A stretch of 64,000 nt of DNA. Source: Streptacidiphilus sp. ASG 303 (GTDB lineage Bacteria > Actinomycetota > Actinomycetes > Streptomycetales > Streptomycetaceae). Shown here piece by piece: positions 1 to 7,258 of this stretch. Under the pieces are notes generated by a model, which was not told where the DNA came from, did no database searches, and was given only the letters and a program-made list of their open reading frames with translations. Location of the stretch: NCBI RefSeq assembly GCF_020991365.1, contig NZ_JAJLRA010000024.1, forward strand, positions 33,882-97,881, written 5' to 3'. A program made the position numbers and the translations under genes. Positions within the stretch are counted from its first letter, which is position 1; the number at the start of each line of letters is the position of its first letter.

Positions 1-286
1 GCTCGCCGCCGTACTCGTGGCCGCGCTCGTGGCCGAAGCCGCCCGAGGCGTTGATGCAGGTGTTGCCGAAGGCCGGGTTCAGGATGCCCACGACGTTGAT
101 CGAGTTGCCGCAGACGTTGACCGGGATGTGGATCGGCAGCTGCACGACGTTGCCGGAGGCCACACCGGGGGAGCCGACCGCCGCACCCTGGGCGCCGGCG
201 CCCAGGGCGGAGGCGGAGGCGGCACCGGCGACGATCATGCCGAGGGAGGCGGCAGAGACGAGGGTGGCCTTCTTGATGTTGCGCAT
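1..286 (-). CDS. chaplin, 3' part cut by window edge
   Basis: This encodes a chaplin, a small amyloid-forming hydrophobic surface protein that coats aerial hyphae and spores. It begins with an ATG behind an AGGAG site. An N-terminal signal peptide of about 27 residues (MRNIKKATLV...ASASA) precedes one chaplin domain with GSPGVASGN, VPVNVCGNS-like and NPAFGNTC motifs; the two cysteines should form the conserved disulfide. Unlike the two short chaplins beside it, the frame runs on past the domain into a Gly/His/Glu-rich stretch (GGFGHERGHEYGG) and leaves the window open. It may therefore be a long, sortase-anchored chaplin with a second domain, or a short one with a tail; the missing sequence decides. 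It lies 65 bp downstream of another leftward chaplin and may share its transcript. Confidence 0.9.
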   Translation of the reverse strand, partial: MRNIKKATLVSAASLGMIVAGAASASALGAGAQGAAVGSPGVASGNVVQLPIHIPVNVCGNSINVVGILNPAFGNTCINASGGFGHERGHEYGGE

Positions 287-351
287 GGTGAATCTCCTGG
301 ATTCGGATGGGTGCCGCCTGCGGTGGCCGCGGACGGCGGTGTGGAACCGGG

Positions 352-594
352 TCAGCCGGCGTTGACGCAGGTGTTGCCGAACGCGGGGTTCAGCAGGCCG
401 ATGACCGTGATGGTGTTGCCGCACAGGTTGACCGGGACGCTGACCGGGACCTGGATGACGTTGCCGGAGACGACGCCGGGGGAGCCGACCGCGGCACCCT
501 CCGCGCCGCTGCTGGCCGAGGCCGCACCGGCACCGGCGGCGAGCAGGCCGGACGCCGCGACGGTGATGACGGCAGCCTTCTTGAAAGAGCGCAT
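352..594 (-). CDS. short chaplin
   Basis: This is an 80-residue chaplin. A signal peptide of about 27 residues ends near ASASS, and a single chaplin domain of about 52 residues follows, with GSPGVVSGN, the CGN motif and NPAFGNTC, ending in VNAG. The two cysteines form the family's intramolecular disulfide. The length is typical of short chaplins, which are secreted and self-assemble at the air-water interface. The ATG has an AGGAATTCCC-type site just upstream. It is nearly identical in its mature part to the rightward chaplin at 1188, which suggests a local duplication, and it is divergent from that gene across about 590 bp. Confidence 0.93.
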   Translation of the reverse strand: MRSFKKAAVITVAASGLLAAGAGAASASSGAEGAAVGSPGVVSGNVIQVPVSVPVNLCGNTITVIGLLNPAFGNTCVNAG

Positions 595-1187
595 GGTGGG
601 AATTCCTCCGTGTTTCCGCCCTGCCGTGGAACCGGCGGGCGATGTGCGAAACGACAATGCTGGCCCCAGGGATGCGCGCAATGTGCGGCGATCACTCGGG
701 CGGCCCACCCCGGGCATTTCCGCCACGGTGCAAGCCGGAGTGTTCAGACGATTACACACAGTTCCCCGAGAAGTTTTGGCACACGCCGTGATGCCCCGCA
801 TGTCGAGGCGGTCCGCTGGGATGGAGACCCGCTCCCGGGAGCGGCCCGAGGGTGCGTCAGGCGGTGCGCCGGACGTCCCGGAGGGCCGGTTCCAGCGCTG
901 CGACCGGCGTGCTGACGGCGTTTCCGGGTGCCGTCCCGACGATGTGGCGCATGGTTTCTTCTCTCCCGAGGGGCTGGATCGAGGACCTCGTGCTGGAGAA
1001 CGACCGACCCGCCGCCCGGGAACGGCCTCGGGTGCGGCGATCACCCGGATGGGGGGTGCGGGCCGGGACTTTGCTGCATGCGGGTGAATGTGCGACACCG
1101 CTCATGCCCTGCGGTCCGGAGCGTCGTTGATCAGGGGGCACGCCCAGTGCTCACGGTTCGACAGGTATGTACACAAAGGAGACATCA
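595..1187. other. intergenic region between divergent chaplins
   Basis: These 593 bp separate two divergent chaplin genes and must hold the promoters of both. The middle (about 730-800) is less GC-rich than the surroundings and includes TTACACACAGTT and AAGTTTTGG. I could not assign a convincing -35/-10 pair or a developmental sigma-factor site. The only coding candidate is a 31-codon leftward frame at 857-952. Confidence 0.5.
857..952 (-). CDS. possible 31-residue peptide, unassigned
   Basis: An ATG preceded by CGGGAGAGAAGAAACC opens a 31-codon frame ending ...DVRRTA. It has no signal peptide, no transmembrane stretch and no family I recognise. The GGGAG site at suitable spacing is the only support; chance frames of this length are common at this GC content. 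Confidence 0.18.
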   Translation of the reverse strand: MRHIVGTAPGNAVSTPVAALEPALRDVRRTA

Positions 1188-1433
1188 ATGAACGCGCCCA
1201 AGAAGGTGGCCGCCGTTTCCCTCGCCGCCGCCGGCCTGATCGCCGCGGGTGCGGGTTCCGCCATGGCGAGCTCCGGGGCCGAGGGTGCCGCGATCGGCTC
1301 GCCCGGCGTCATCTCCGGCAACGCCATCCAGGTGCCGGTCAGCGTGCCGGTGAACCTGTGCGGCAACACCGTCAACCTGCTCATCGCCGCCGTCAACCCG
1401 GCCTTCGGCAACACCTGCGTCAACGCCGGCTGA
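1188..1433 (+). CDS. short chaplin
   Basis: This is an 81-residue chaplin facing away from the other two. The start chosen is the ATG at 1188, which sits six bases after an AAAGGAG site; an upstream in-frame ATG lacks one. A signal peptide (MNAPKKVAAV...SAMAS) is followed by one chaplin domain with GSPGVISGN, VPVNLCGNT and NPAFGNTC, closing with VNAG. The mature region differs from the chaplin at 352-594 mainly in VNLLIAAVN, where the neighbour has ITVIGLLN. A 17-bp perfect hairpin follows at once, so the gene is probably monocistronic. Confidence 0.93.
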   Translation: MNAPKKVAAVSLAAAGLIAAGAGSAMASSGAEGAAIGSPGVISGNAIQVPVSVPVNLCGNTVNLLIAAVNPAFGNTCVNAG

Positions 1434-1446
1434 CCCGCTGCGCGCC

Positions 1447-1494
1447 GGAGCCGCCGGCACCCGTCTCCCTCCTAGGGCGGGTGCCGGCGGCTCC
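1447..1494 (+). terminator. strong hairpin after chaplin gene
   Basis: A perfect 17-bp inverted repeat (GGAGCCGCCGGCACCCG and its complement) encloses a 14-nt loop, beginning 13 bp after the chaplin stop. There is no T-run, which is usual for Streptomyces terminators. It may also serve the leftward lipoprotein gene that ends at 1634. Confidence 0.8.
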
Positions 1495-1633
1495 GTGCCG
1501 TCCGGCTCTCTGCGGTGGTGCGGCTCCCCGGCCGCGCGGCGCGGCGGGCGCCCGGCGCTGCGGCGGCCCGGGCGGGCCGGGCGGGCCGGGCGGGCCGGGG
1601 CCGGTCCGGCCGTGTGCGGGTCCGGCGGACGCC

Positions 1634-1894
1634 CTACCCGTCGGCGGTCGCGTCGGCGTCGGCGGCGTCGGCCGCCTGCTCGGCGCCGGAGACCAGCCCC
1701 TGCATCCGCTGCAGGTCGGCGTCGGCCGCGTCGCCCGACCCGGCCCCGGACCCGGGCGCCGCCGACGGCGCCGCCGGGGCGGGCGCGGCCGGGGCGGACG
1801 CGGCCGACCGGTCGGTGCAGCCGGTGACGGCGGGCGCCGCCAGGGCGAGGGCCGCGGCCAGCAGCAGCGCGGCGCGGCGCGGCGCCCCGGTCAC
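1634..1894 (-). CDS. small Ala-rich lipoprotein
   Basis: This 86-residue protein has a lipoprotein signal, with a hydrophobic stretch rich in Ala and Leu followed by the lipobox APAVTGC, so the mature protein should be anchored to the outer face of the membrane from Cys26. The rest is an Ala/Pro/Gly-rich linker and a short acidic helix (DADLQRMQGLVSGAEQAAD). The GTG start overlaps the stop of the upstream secreted-protein gene by 4 bp (GTGA), implying coupled translation. I recognise no family. The pair lies just downstream of a two-component system on the same strand. Confidence 0.65.
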   Translation of the reverse strand: MTGAPRRAALLLAAALALAAPAVTGCTDRSAASAPAAPAPAAPSAAPGSGAGSGDAADADLQRMQGLVSGAEQAADAADADATADG

Positions 1895-2325
1895 GACGTG
1901 CCGTCCGCGTCACCGCGGGTCCGGCACCAGGCCTCGACCTTCTGCAGGTCGGCGCGCCGCTGGGTGAGGGTGCCCACCATGGACTTCCGGTGGTCGAGAC
2001 GGTGGCTGAGGTAGTTGTGGACCGCCGTGTGCCCGGCGGCCTGGGCGTTGTCGACCCGCTGCTGGAGGCGGGCGATCGAGCCGCGGACCCCGGGACCTGC
2101 CTGCAGGCGGGTCAGGGCCCGGTCGATGCGGCGCTCGATCCTGGGCGCGCGGACGCAGAGCACCCTCGCGCCGTCGCCCTTCACGGCCTTCGCGCCGGCG
2201 GACGCGGCGGGGGCGGGGGAGGCGGAGCCGGTGGCCGCGGAGGCCGGGACGGCGGCCGTGGTCAGCAGGGACCCGGCGAGCGCGAGCCCGGCCAGTCCCC
2301 CGGTGAGTGCGGTCCTGCGGTTCAT
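1891..2325 (-). CDS. secreted helical protein with two cysteines
   Basis: The ATG at 2325, preceded by GGAAAGGACG, gives 144 residues. A signal peptide of about 32 residues (MNRRTALTGGLAG...ASAAT) is followed by an Ala-rich spacer and a mostly helical, Arg-rich domain (residues ~55-140) with regular Leu spacing. It has exactly two cysteines in the mature part (VLCVRAP and EAWCRTR) near its ends, which could form a disulfide. I know no function. The downstream lipoprotein overlaps by 4 bp. A repeat matching the one upstream of the response regulator lies about 90-105 bp upstream, so control by that system is inferred. Confidence 0.65.
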   Translation of the reverse strand: MNRRTALTGGLAGLALAGSLLTTAAVPASAATGSASPAPAASAGAKAVKGDGARVLCVRAPRIERRIDRALTRLQAGPGVRGSIARLQQRVDNAQAAGHTAVHNYLSHRLDHRKSMVGTLTQRRADLQKVEAWCRTRGDADGTS

Positions 2326-2413
2326 GGGACGTCCTTTCCGCTGGTACGACACGGTTCCCGTCCGGTGCCCCTGCCGGGGCCGGACGGCGTGCCGCCGAGC
2401 GTAGGGAGGCTCC

Positions 2414-2430
2414 CTGGGGATTCTCTGGGA
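2414..2430 (+). promoter_or_regulatory. candidate response-regulator site
   Basis: CTGGGG and CTGGGA are arranged as direct repeats 11 bp apart (starts 2414 and 2425), the geometry of OmpR-family dimer sites. The block closely matches the one at 4836-4852 upstream of the regulator gene. It lies about 90-105 bp before the start of the secreted-protein gene, though on the opposite strand to transcription. Confidence 0.5.
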
Positions 2431-2476
2431 GTTCCGGGCCCGCCGGACCCGGCCGGACCGGGACGGCGGAGCGGGC

Positions 2477-3955
2477 TCAGGCCGGGAGGCCCGCCGTGGT
2501 GCCGGCCAGCCAGTCGCGGCGCAGCGGGAGCTCCAGGGTGCGGGTGTCGTCGGGGGAGGGCAGCAGCGGCAGCCGCACCTCGAACCTGCTCCCGCCTCCC
2601 GGTGCGTCCAGCACCCGGACCGTGCCGCGGTGCAGGTGGACCTGCTGGGCGATCAGTGTCAGGCCGAGGCCCGAACCGGGGCTGCCGGGGCGGCGGTGGA
2701 ACCGTTCGAAGACCCGCTCCCGCTCGGCCGGCGGGACGCCGGGCCCGCGGTCGTCCACCGTGAGGACGGCCGACGGCGGGCCCGCCTGCCCGCTCCGCCG
2801 CAGCCGGACCTCCACCCGCCCCGCCGCGTCCGGCCCGCGGCCGTGGACCAGGGCGTTGGTGAGCAGGTTGTCCACGGCCATCCGCAGGCCCGGCTCCCAG
2901 CCCCAGGCCCGCAGGTCCTCGGCCGCCTCCACGGCCAGGTCCGCCTCCGGGCGGCGGCGCGCGGTGTCCCGGACGCAGCTGCGGACCAGCAGGGCCAGGT
3001 CCACCGGCCCGAAGGCGTCGGCCTCGACGAGGTCGCCCTGGGCCAGTCCGCGCAGGGTGAGCAGCAGCCCCAGCAGCCGGGCGTGCTCCGTGCGCAGGTC
3101 GCCGAGGATCTCCTCCCGGTCGGCGGGGTCCAGGTGCGGGTGGGCGCTGAGGACCTCCAGGTTGGTCTGCATGCTCATCAGCGGGGTGCGCAGCTCGTGG
3201 GAGGCCGCCGCGGAGAAGGAGCGGGCGGTGGCCAGCGCCTCGGCCGTCCGCCCGGCCTGCTCGTCGTACCGGGCCAGCACGGTGTGCAGGGTGCGGGCGA
3301 GGTCGTCGACCTCCGCCACCCGGGTCGGCGCGTGCGGCGGGCGGGCGGTGCTGGTCCGCGGGTCCAGTCCGCTGGTGCGCCGCTGCAGCAGCCGCAGCGG
3401 CCGCACCGCCCGCCGGGCGACGAGCAGCCCCGCCCCGGCGGCGAGGGGTGCGGCGACCAGGGCCGCCAGCACGACACGGGACCGGACCGCGCGGATCCGT
3501 GCCTGCCGGGCGGAGTCCGGGGAGAAGAGCCGCAGCGTGCCCCCGGCGGCACCGCCCACCGGCAGGGCCAGCGCCCGCCAGCTCTCCCCGTCCGCGCGCA
3601 CCGTGACCGGGACCCCGGCCACCCCGGGCAGCGGCGTCCCGGCCGGCGGGGTCGGGCCGCCCTCGGCGACCACCGCCCCCGAGCGGTCGGCGACCTGGAC
3701 GCCGACGTCCAGGGCTGCGGAGAACAGCAGGCGCTGCCGGGTGCGCTCCGCCCGCGGCCGTCCGTCGAGCTGCGCGGCGAGCAGGCCCCTGGCCAGCGGG
3801 GCGGCGGCCGCGGCCCGGGCGCGCAGGTCGCCGTCCCGCTGCCGGTCCAGGTCTCGGTCGACCAGGCGGAGCAGCAGGCCGCCGGCGGCCAGGACCAGCA
3901 GGGGCACCGTGACGCCGACCGCGACGGCGACCCGGGCGGCGAGCGAGAGCCTCAC
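2477..3955 (-). CDS. two-component sensor histidine kinase
   Basis: This 492-residue kinase senses an extracytoplasmic signal and phosphorylates the response regulator encoded just upstream. TM1 is at about 9-30, then an extracytoplasmic loop of about 125 residues, TM2 near 158-180 and a HAMP linker. The H-box (SHELRTPL) is near 257. The ATPase domain carries an N-box ([11 protein letters not shown]), G1 (DDRGPGVP), an F-box (VFERFHR) and G2 (GSGLGLTL). All catalytic motifs are intact. The GTG start overlaps the regulator's stop as GTGA. Sequence alone does not match it to a named system, and the sensor loop has no recognisable ligand fold. Confidence 0.95.
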   Translation of the reverse strand: MRLSLAARVAVAVGVTVPLLVLAAGGLLLRLVDRDLDRQRDGDLRARAAAAAPLARGLLAAQLDGRPRAERTRQRLLFSAALDVGVQVADRSGAVVAEGGPTPPAGTPLPGVAGVPVTVRADGESWRALALPVGGAAGGTLRLFSPDSARQARIRAVRSRVVLAALVAAPLAAGAGLLVARRAVRPLRLLQRRTSGLDPRTSTARPPHAPTRVAEVDDLARTLHTVLARYDEQAGRTAEALATARSFSAAASHELRTPLMSMQTNLEVLSAHPHLDPADREEILGDLRTEHARLLGLLLTLRGLAQGDLVEADAFGPVDLALLVRSCVRDTARRRPEADLAVEAAEDLRAWGWEPGLRMAVDNLLTNALVHGRGPDAAGRVEVRLRRSGQAGPPSAVLTVDDRGPGVPPAERERVFERFHRRPGSPGSGLGLTLIAQQVHLHRGTVRVLDAPGGGSRFEVRLPLLPSPDDTRTLELPLRRDWLAGTTAGLPA

Positions 3956-4752
3956 CGGTCCGCCCCCGCCCGGTCCGTCCCCGCCCGGTCCGCGTCCGGG
4001 CCGCCCGCGTCCGGCCCGCCCGCGTCCGGCCCGCCCGCGTCCGGCCCGCCCGCGTCCGGCCCGTCGGGGCGCAGGACGAAGCCGACCCCGCGCACGGTGT
4101 GGACCAGCCGCGGCCGCCCGCCGGCCTCCAGTTTGCGCCGGAGGTAGCTGACGAAGGTGTCGACCGTGTTCGTGGTGACCTGGAAGTCGTACCCCCACAC
4201 CCGGTCCAGCAGCGTGTCGCGGCTGAGGACCAGCCCGGCGTTGCGGGCCAGCACCTCCAGCAGCTCGAACTCCCGCCGGGTCAGGGCGACGGGCACGCCG
4301 TCGCAGCTCACCTCCCGGGTGGCCGGGTCCAGGGCCAGGCCGCCGACCCGCAGCACCCCCGAGGGGGCCTGCCCGCGGCGCCGCAGCAGCGCCCGCAGGC
4401 GCAGCACCAGCTCCTGCAGGGCGAACGGCTTCACCAGGTAGTCGTCCGCGCCCGCCTCCAGGCCGGCCACCCGGTCGTCCACCTCGTCCAGCGCCGAGAG
4501 CATCAGCACCGGGAGCTCGCTCCCCGCCGCCCGCAGCCGCCGGCAGACCTCGGTGCCGGCGAGGTCGGGCATCGAGACGTCGAGCACCACCGCGTCCTGG
4601 CCGCCGCGCGCCAGTTCGGCCAGGGCCGCGACGCCGCCGGGCGCGAGCGCCACCGCGAAGCCGTTCAGCCGCAGCCCGCGCTCCAGCGACCGCCGGATCG
4701 CCGCGTCGTCGTCCACCACCAGCACCCGTGCCGCCGCCGTCGCGTCCGCCAC
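3952..4752 (-). CDS. OmpR-family response regulator
   Basis: The receiver domain (about 9-125) has the acidic pair in VVDDD, the phospho-acceptor Asp58 in VLDVSMPD and Lys108 in YLVKPF. A winged-helix DNA-binding domain (about 135-232) includes [15 protein letters not shown] and the [12 protein letters not shown] wing. I chose the GTG at 4752 (266 residues); a GTG at 4794 would add 14 residues without a good ribosome site. The C-terminus is odd: after the wing it carries about 35 residues of GGPDA pentapeptide repeats from a 15-bp DNA repeat, then ends by overlapping the kinase start. CTGGGA direct repeats about 85-100 bp upstream suggest autoregulation. Confidence 0.95.
   Translation of the reverse strand: MADATAAARVLVVDDDAAIRRSLERGLRLNGFAVALAPGGVAALAELARGGQDAVVLDVSMPDLAGTEVCRRLRAAGSELPVLMLSALDEVDDRVAGLEAGADDYLVKPFALQELVLRLRALLRRRGQAPSGVLRVGGLALDPATREVSCDGVPVALTRREFELLEVLARNAGLVLSRDTLLDRVWGYDFQVTTNTVDTFVSYLRRKLEAGGRPRLVHTVRGVGFVLRPDGPDAGGPDAGGPDAGGPDAGGPDADRAGTDRAGADR
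3991..4065 (-). repeat. five 15-bp tandem repeats in regulator tail
   Basis: The 15-bp unit CGCGTCCGGCCCGCC recurs at 3991, 4006, 4021, 4036 and 4051, encoding GGPDA repeats on the minus strand. It keeps the reading frame, so copy number can vary without breaking the regulator or its overlap with the kinase. Confidence 0.9.
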
Positions 4753-4835
4753 CTGCCGCCCACCGCCCTCCGCCGCCCGTGGATCCGGCCGCACCCTAAC
4801 CCGGGGCGGCGCGGCCCGCGGCGCCGGTGGGCCGT

Positions 4836-4852
4836 TCCCAGAGAAATCCCAG
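4836..4852 (-). promoter_or_regulatory. candidate response-regulator site, autoregulatory
   Basis: On the minus strand this reads CTGGGA-TTTCT-CTGGGA, two direct hexamers with an 11-bp period, about 85-100 bp upstream of the regulator's GTG. The block CTGGGATTTCTCTGGGA resembles CTGGGGATTCTCTGGGA at 2414-2430. Confidence 0.5.
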
Positions 4853-4914
4853 AGTTCCCCCGGGGGCCCGCGGGCGGCGCCCGCCCGGCCCGCCCGGCCC
4901 GCCCGGCCCGCCGG

Positions 4915-5250
4915 TCAGCGCCCGCGCGGTGCGTACATGATCAGTCCGACGCCGGCCAGGCAGACGAGGGCGCCCGCCACGTCCCACCGGTCGGGCCGGT
5001 AGCCGTCCACGGCCGCCCCCCAGGCCAGCGACCCGGCGACGAACACCCCGCCGTAGGCGGCCAGGATCCGCCCGAAGTGGGCGTCCGGCTGGAGGGTGGC
5101 GACGAACCCGTACGCGCCCAGCGCGACGACGCCCGCGCCGGCCCACGCCCACCCGCGGTGCTCGCGGACGCCCTGCCACACCAGCCACGCGCCCCCGATC
5201 TCCAGGACGGCTGCGAGCAGGAAGAGCAGGACGGAGCGCGCGACGGTCAT
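4915..5250 (-). CDS. YnfA family small membrane protein
   Basis: This is a 111-residue protein with four predicted transmembrane helices, the usual size for the YnfA/UPF0060 family, which is related to small multidrug resistance transporters. Typical motifs include [14 protein letters not shown], a GxxAY turn, the AAYGGVF segment and a [18 protein letters not shown] helix ending in APRGR. The ATG at 5250 begins [10 protein letters not shown]; upstream in-frame residues are Gly/Pro-rich and not plausible. It stands alone between the two-component system and a lipoprotein. The substrate is unknown. Confidence 0.9.
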   Translation of the reverse strand: MTVARSVLLFLLAAVLEIGGAWLVWQGVREHRGWAWAGAGVVALGAYGFVATLQPDAHFGRILAAYGGVFVAGSLAWGAAVDGYRPDRWDVAGALVCLAGVGLIMYAPRGR

Positions 5251-5347
5251 GGCCGGGACCCTACCGGGGCGCCCCCGGGGCCCCGGGGCCGTGCCAGCCG
5301 GGCCCGGCGGCACGGGACGCGGCGCCGAACCGCGGCGCCCCCGGGCG

Positions 5348-6196
5348 TCAGTACCGCTGGGCCTTGGCCACCTTCGGTGTCACCGGCCCGCCCGCGGCCT
5401 CCGCCGCGAAGGCCAGCTTGGTGGCGACGGCCCCCGCCGCCAGGTCCTTCGCCCCCACCACCGCGGACTCGACGGTCCTCCCGGAGGCGTCGACGAAGTC
5501 GACCTGCACGGCGTAGGAGGCGGTGGCCCCGCTGCTGTTGGTGATGGTGACCTTCGCCCCGGGGCGGCCCCCGGTGGTGCCGAGCGGCACCCCGGTGACC
5601 CGCACGTCGCCGACCGCGTTGCCGCTGCCGCTCACCTTGCCCAGCGCGGCCGACGCCGAGGCCTTCCCCGCCTGGACCTGGGCGGCCACCGACGCCTCGA
5701 AGGCCGACGCCCGCGCCCGGATCGAGGCGGCCGCCGCCGACGCAGACTCCAGCACCGAGGGGTGCGCGGAGGCGAACGACGCCGCGGCCGACTGGACGGC
5801 CGACGCCTGCCCCTGCGCCTCGGAGGCGATGGCCCCGGCCGCCTCGGAGGCGCGGGCCGCGGCGGACGCCGCGCCCTGCGACACCTCGGCGGCGGCCGAC
5901 GCGGCGAGCCGGGACACCTGGGCCGCGGCCGACGCCGTGCTCCCGCCGCTCCCGTCCGAGCTGCTGCACGCGGTCGCCGCCGCGGCGACCGCCCCGGCGG
6001 CGGCGAGGACCGCCGCGCCGCCCGCCAGCCGCCGCCGCGCGATGCCCTCGGTCCGGGCCGTGGTGCGCCCCGTCGCCGTACGCCCCCCGCTCCCGGCGCC
6101 GTGCCCGGCGGCGTCCCGCCCGCCGGCACCGGGCTCCCGCGTGCCGCGCTCCTCGGTGCCGCGCTCTTCGGTGCCGCGCTCTCCGGTCGTGCTCAT
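5348..6196 (-). CDS. Ala-rich lipoprotein with long N-tail and C-terminal beta domain
   Basis: The ATG at 6196 has an AGGAG site and gives 282 residues. The first ~60 are polar and contain the repeat [13 protein letters not shown] twin-arginine-like hydrophobic segment follows ([16 protein letters not shown]) and ends in a lipobox-like TAC at about Cys77, so it may be a lipoprotein or simply anchored. A long Ala/Ser helix (about 85-185) looks like a coiled coil. The C-terminal ~100 residues (VRVTGVPLG...[15 protein letters not shown]) look like an extracellular Ig-like domain of the FxLYD type. A 60-residue cytoplasmic tail before a lipoprotein signal is unusual. Function unknown. Confidence 0.7.
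   Translation of the reverse strand: MSTTGERGTEERGTEERGTREPGAGGRDAAGHGAGSGGRTATGRTTARTEGIARRRLAGGAAVLAAAGAVAAAATACSSSDGSGGSTASAAAQVSRLAASAAAEVSQGAASAAARASEAAGAIASEAQGQASAVQSAAASFASAHPSVLESASAAAASIRARASAFEASVAAQVQAGKASASAALGKVSGSGNAVGDVRVTGVPLGTTGGRPGAKVTITNSSGATASYAVQVDFVDASGRTVESAVVGAKDLAAGAVATKLAFAAEAAGGPVTPKVAKAQRY
6139..6183 (-). repeat. three 15-bp tandem repeats
   Basis: Three imperfect copies of GTGCCGCGCTCCTCG encode the RGTEE repeats at the N-terminus of the Ala-rich lipoprotein. Confidence 0.8.
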
Positions 6197-6487
6197 CGGG
6201 CTGCTCCTGCGGGGCGTGGGGTCGCCCGGGCGTTCCGCCGCGGGCCCGACCGCCAGCATGTCCCCCGCCCCGCCGCCCCCGCGACCGGTGCTCGCCCCAA
6301 GGAGTGACGGCCGCCCTGATCAGGCGTACGGCGGCAGCTCCCGGGTGTCGACCGTCCATCGCCCCACCTGGACGGTGTCCCCGAACACGCAGTCGTGACG
6401 TCCGCGGTGACGGGCGCCCTCCGGGCCCGTGCCGGGGTCGGACAGCACGGCCGCCCCGGCAGGTGCTCCCCGGCGGGTTCTCCCCGG
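6197..6487. other. intergenic, nothing clear
   Basis: These 291 bp hold the upstream region of the Ala-rich lipoprotein and the downstream side of the next leftward gene. I see no convincing gene, hairpin or operator. Confidence 0.5.
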
Positions 6488-7015
6488 TCAGGGCCAGACG
6501 AGGCAGAAGAGCTGGTGGCCGGCGTCGTGGAGGCGGTTGGCGAAGTCCTGCCACTCGTGGAGCATCTTGTAGATCACGAAGGCGTCGCGCGGCCCGCGGC
6601 GGTCGGGGACGGTGGACCAGATGAAGGCGGCGGCGCCCAGCTCGGTCTCGTCCGCCTTGCGCAGGGGCTCGACGACGCTGGAGGGCAGCTGGACCACGGC
6701 GTAGTCGGGGTGCAGGACGACCAGCTCCAGGGGCGGCACCTGCTGGAGCGGCACGCCCTTGATGCCGGTGAGCACCATCGCGCTCATCGTCTCCGGCTTG
6801 ATCTTGGTGGAGAGGTGGCGCCCCACGGCGTCCTCGCGCTCGAAGGCGCGCTCCTCCGCCTCGATGCGCTCCTCCGCGCCGATGAGGTCGCCGAGGCGGC
6901 CCAGGGTGCCGAGCTCGCCGGCGTCGAGGCCGAGTCCGTCGCGGCCGAGGGCGGTGGGCACGCGGGCTGCGGTGGCGCGGTCCGGCGCCCCGAAGTACTT
7001 GTAGGTCACCCCCAC
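6488..7015 (-). CDS. conserved hypothetical protein
   Basis: I chose the GTG at 7015 (VGVTYKYFGAPD, 175 residues); a GGAGG lies about ten bases upstream and a second GTG at 7009 is also possible. The protein looks soluble, with a charged helical segment (about 40-65), then beta-rich sequence (PLELVVLHPDYAVVQLPSS) and an aromatic C-terminus (HEWQDFANRLHDAGHQLFCLVWP). I see no signal peptide or catalytic motif and do not recognise the family. It is divergent from hemL across about 240 bp. Confidence 0.75.
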   Translation of the reverse strand: MGVTYKYFGAPDRATAARVPTALGRDGLGLDAGELGTLGRLGDLIGAEERIEAEERAFEREDAVGRHLSTKIKPETMSAMVLTGIKGVPLQQVPPLELVVLHPDYAVVQLPSSVVEPLRKADETELGAAAFIWSTVPDRRGPRDAFVIYKMLHEWQDFANRLHDAGHQLFCLVWP

Positions 7016-7187
7016 CCGGCCACCGCCTCCCCTCTCTCTCCCCGCTGAATCCGCAGCCCTCCGGTAGGGCCCGGCCGTCCTCTCGGAGTCGTCACGCTCG
7101 GACACTCGGACCATCCTCACCGGAGTTCGCCGAAACCGACAGACCTGGCGCTGCCGCCCGCCCGCTGAGCGGTACTGCATGGTGCAC

Positions 7188-7213
7188 CCCGATCATCGTT
7201 CCAGATGATCGGG
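7188..7213. promoter_or_regulatory. 10-bp inverted repeat upstream of hemL
   Basis: CCCGATCATC and its exact complement GATGATCGGG flank the 6-bp spacer GTTCCA. The repeat lies between hemL and the divergent hypothetical, about 45-70 bp before the hemL start, and its right edge reaches the expected -35 of a CACGAT (7236-7241) -10 box. An operator is the simplest reading; an RNA hairpin is possible if transcription starts further upstream. Confidence 0.5.
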
Positions 7214-7258
7214 CGGGACATGCCGATGGGACGGACACGATTTGAGACCATGTCCTGT

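Noticed and set aside
17..1087. Rightward 356-codon frame across the chaplins
   Set aside because: It is antisense to two chaplins with good ribosome sites and signal peptides.
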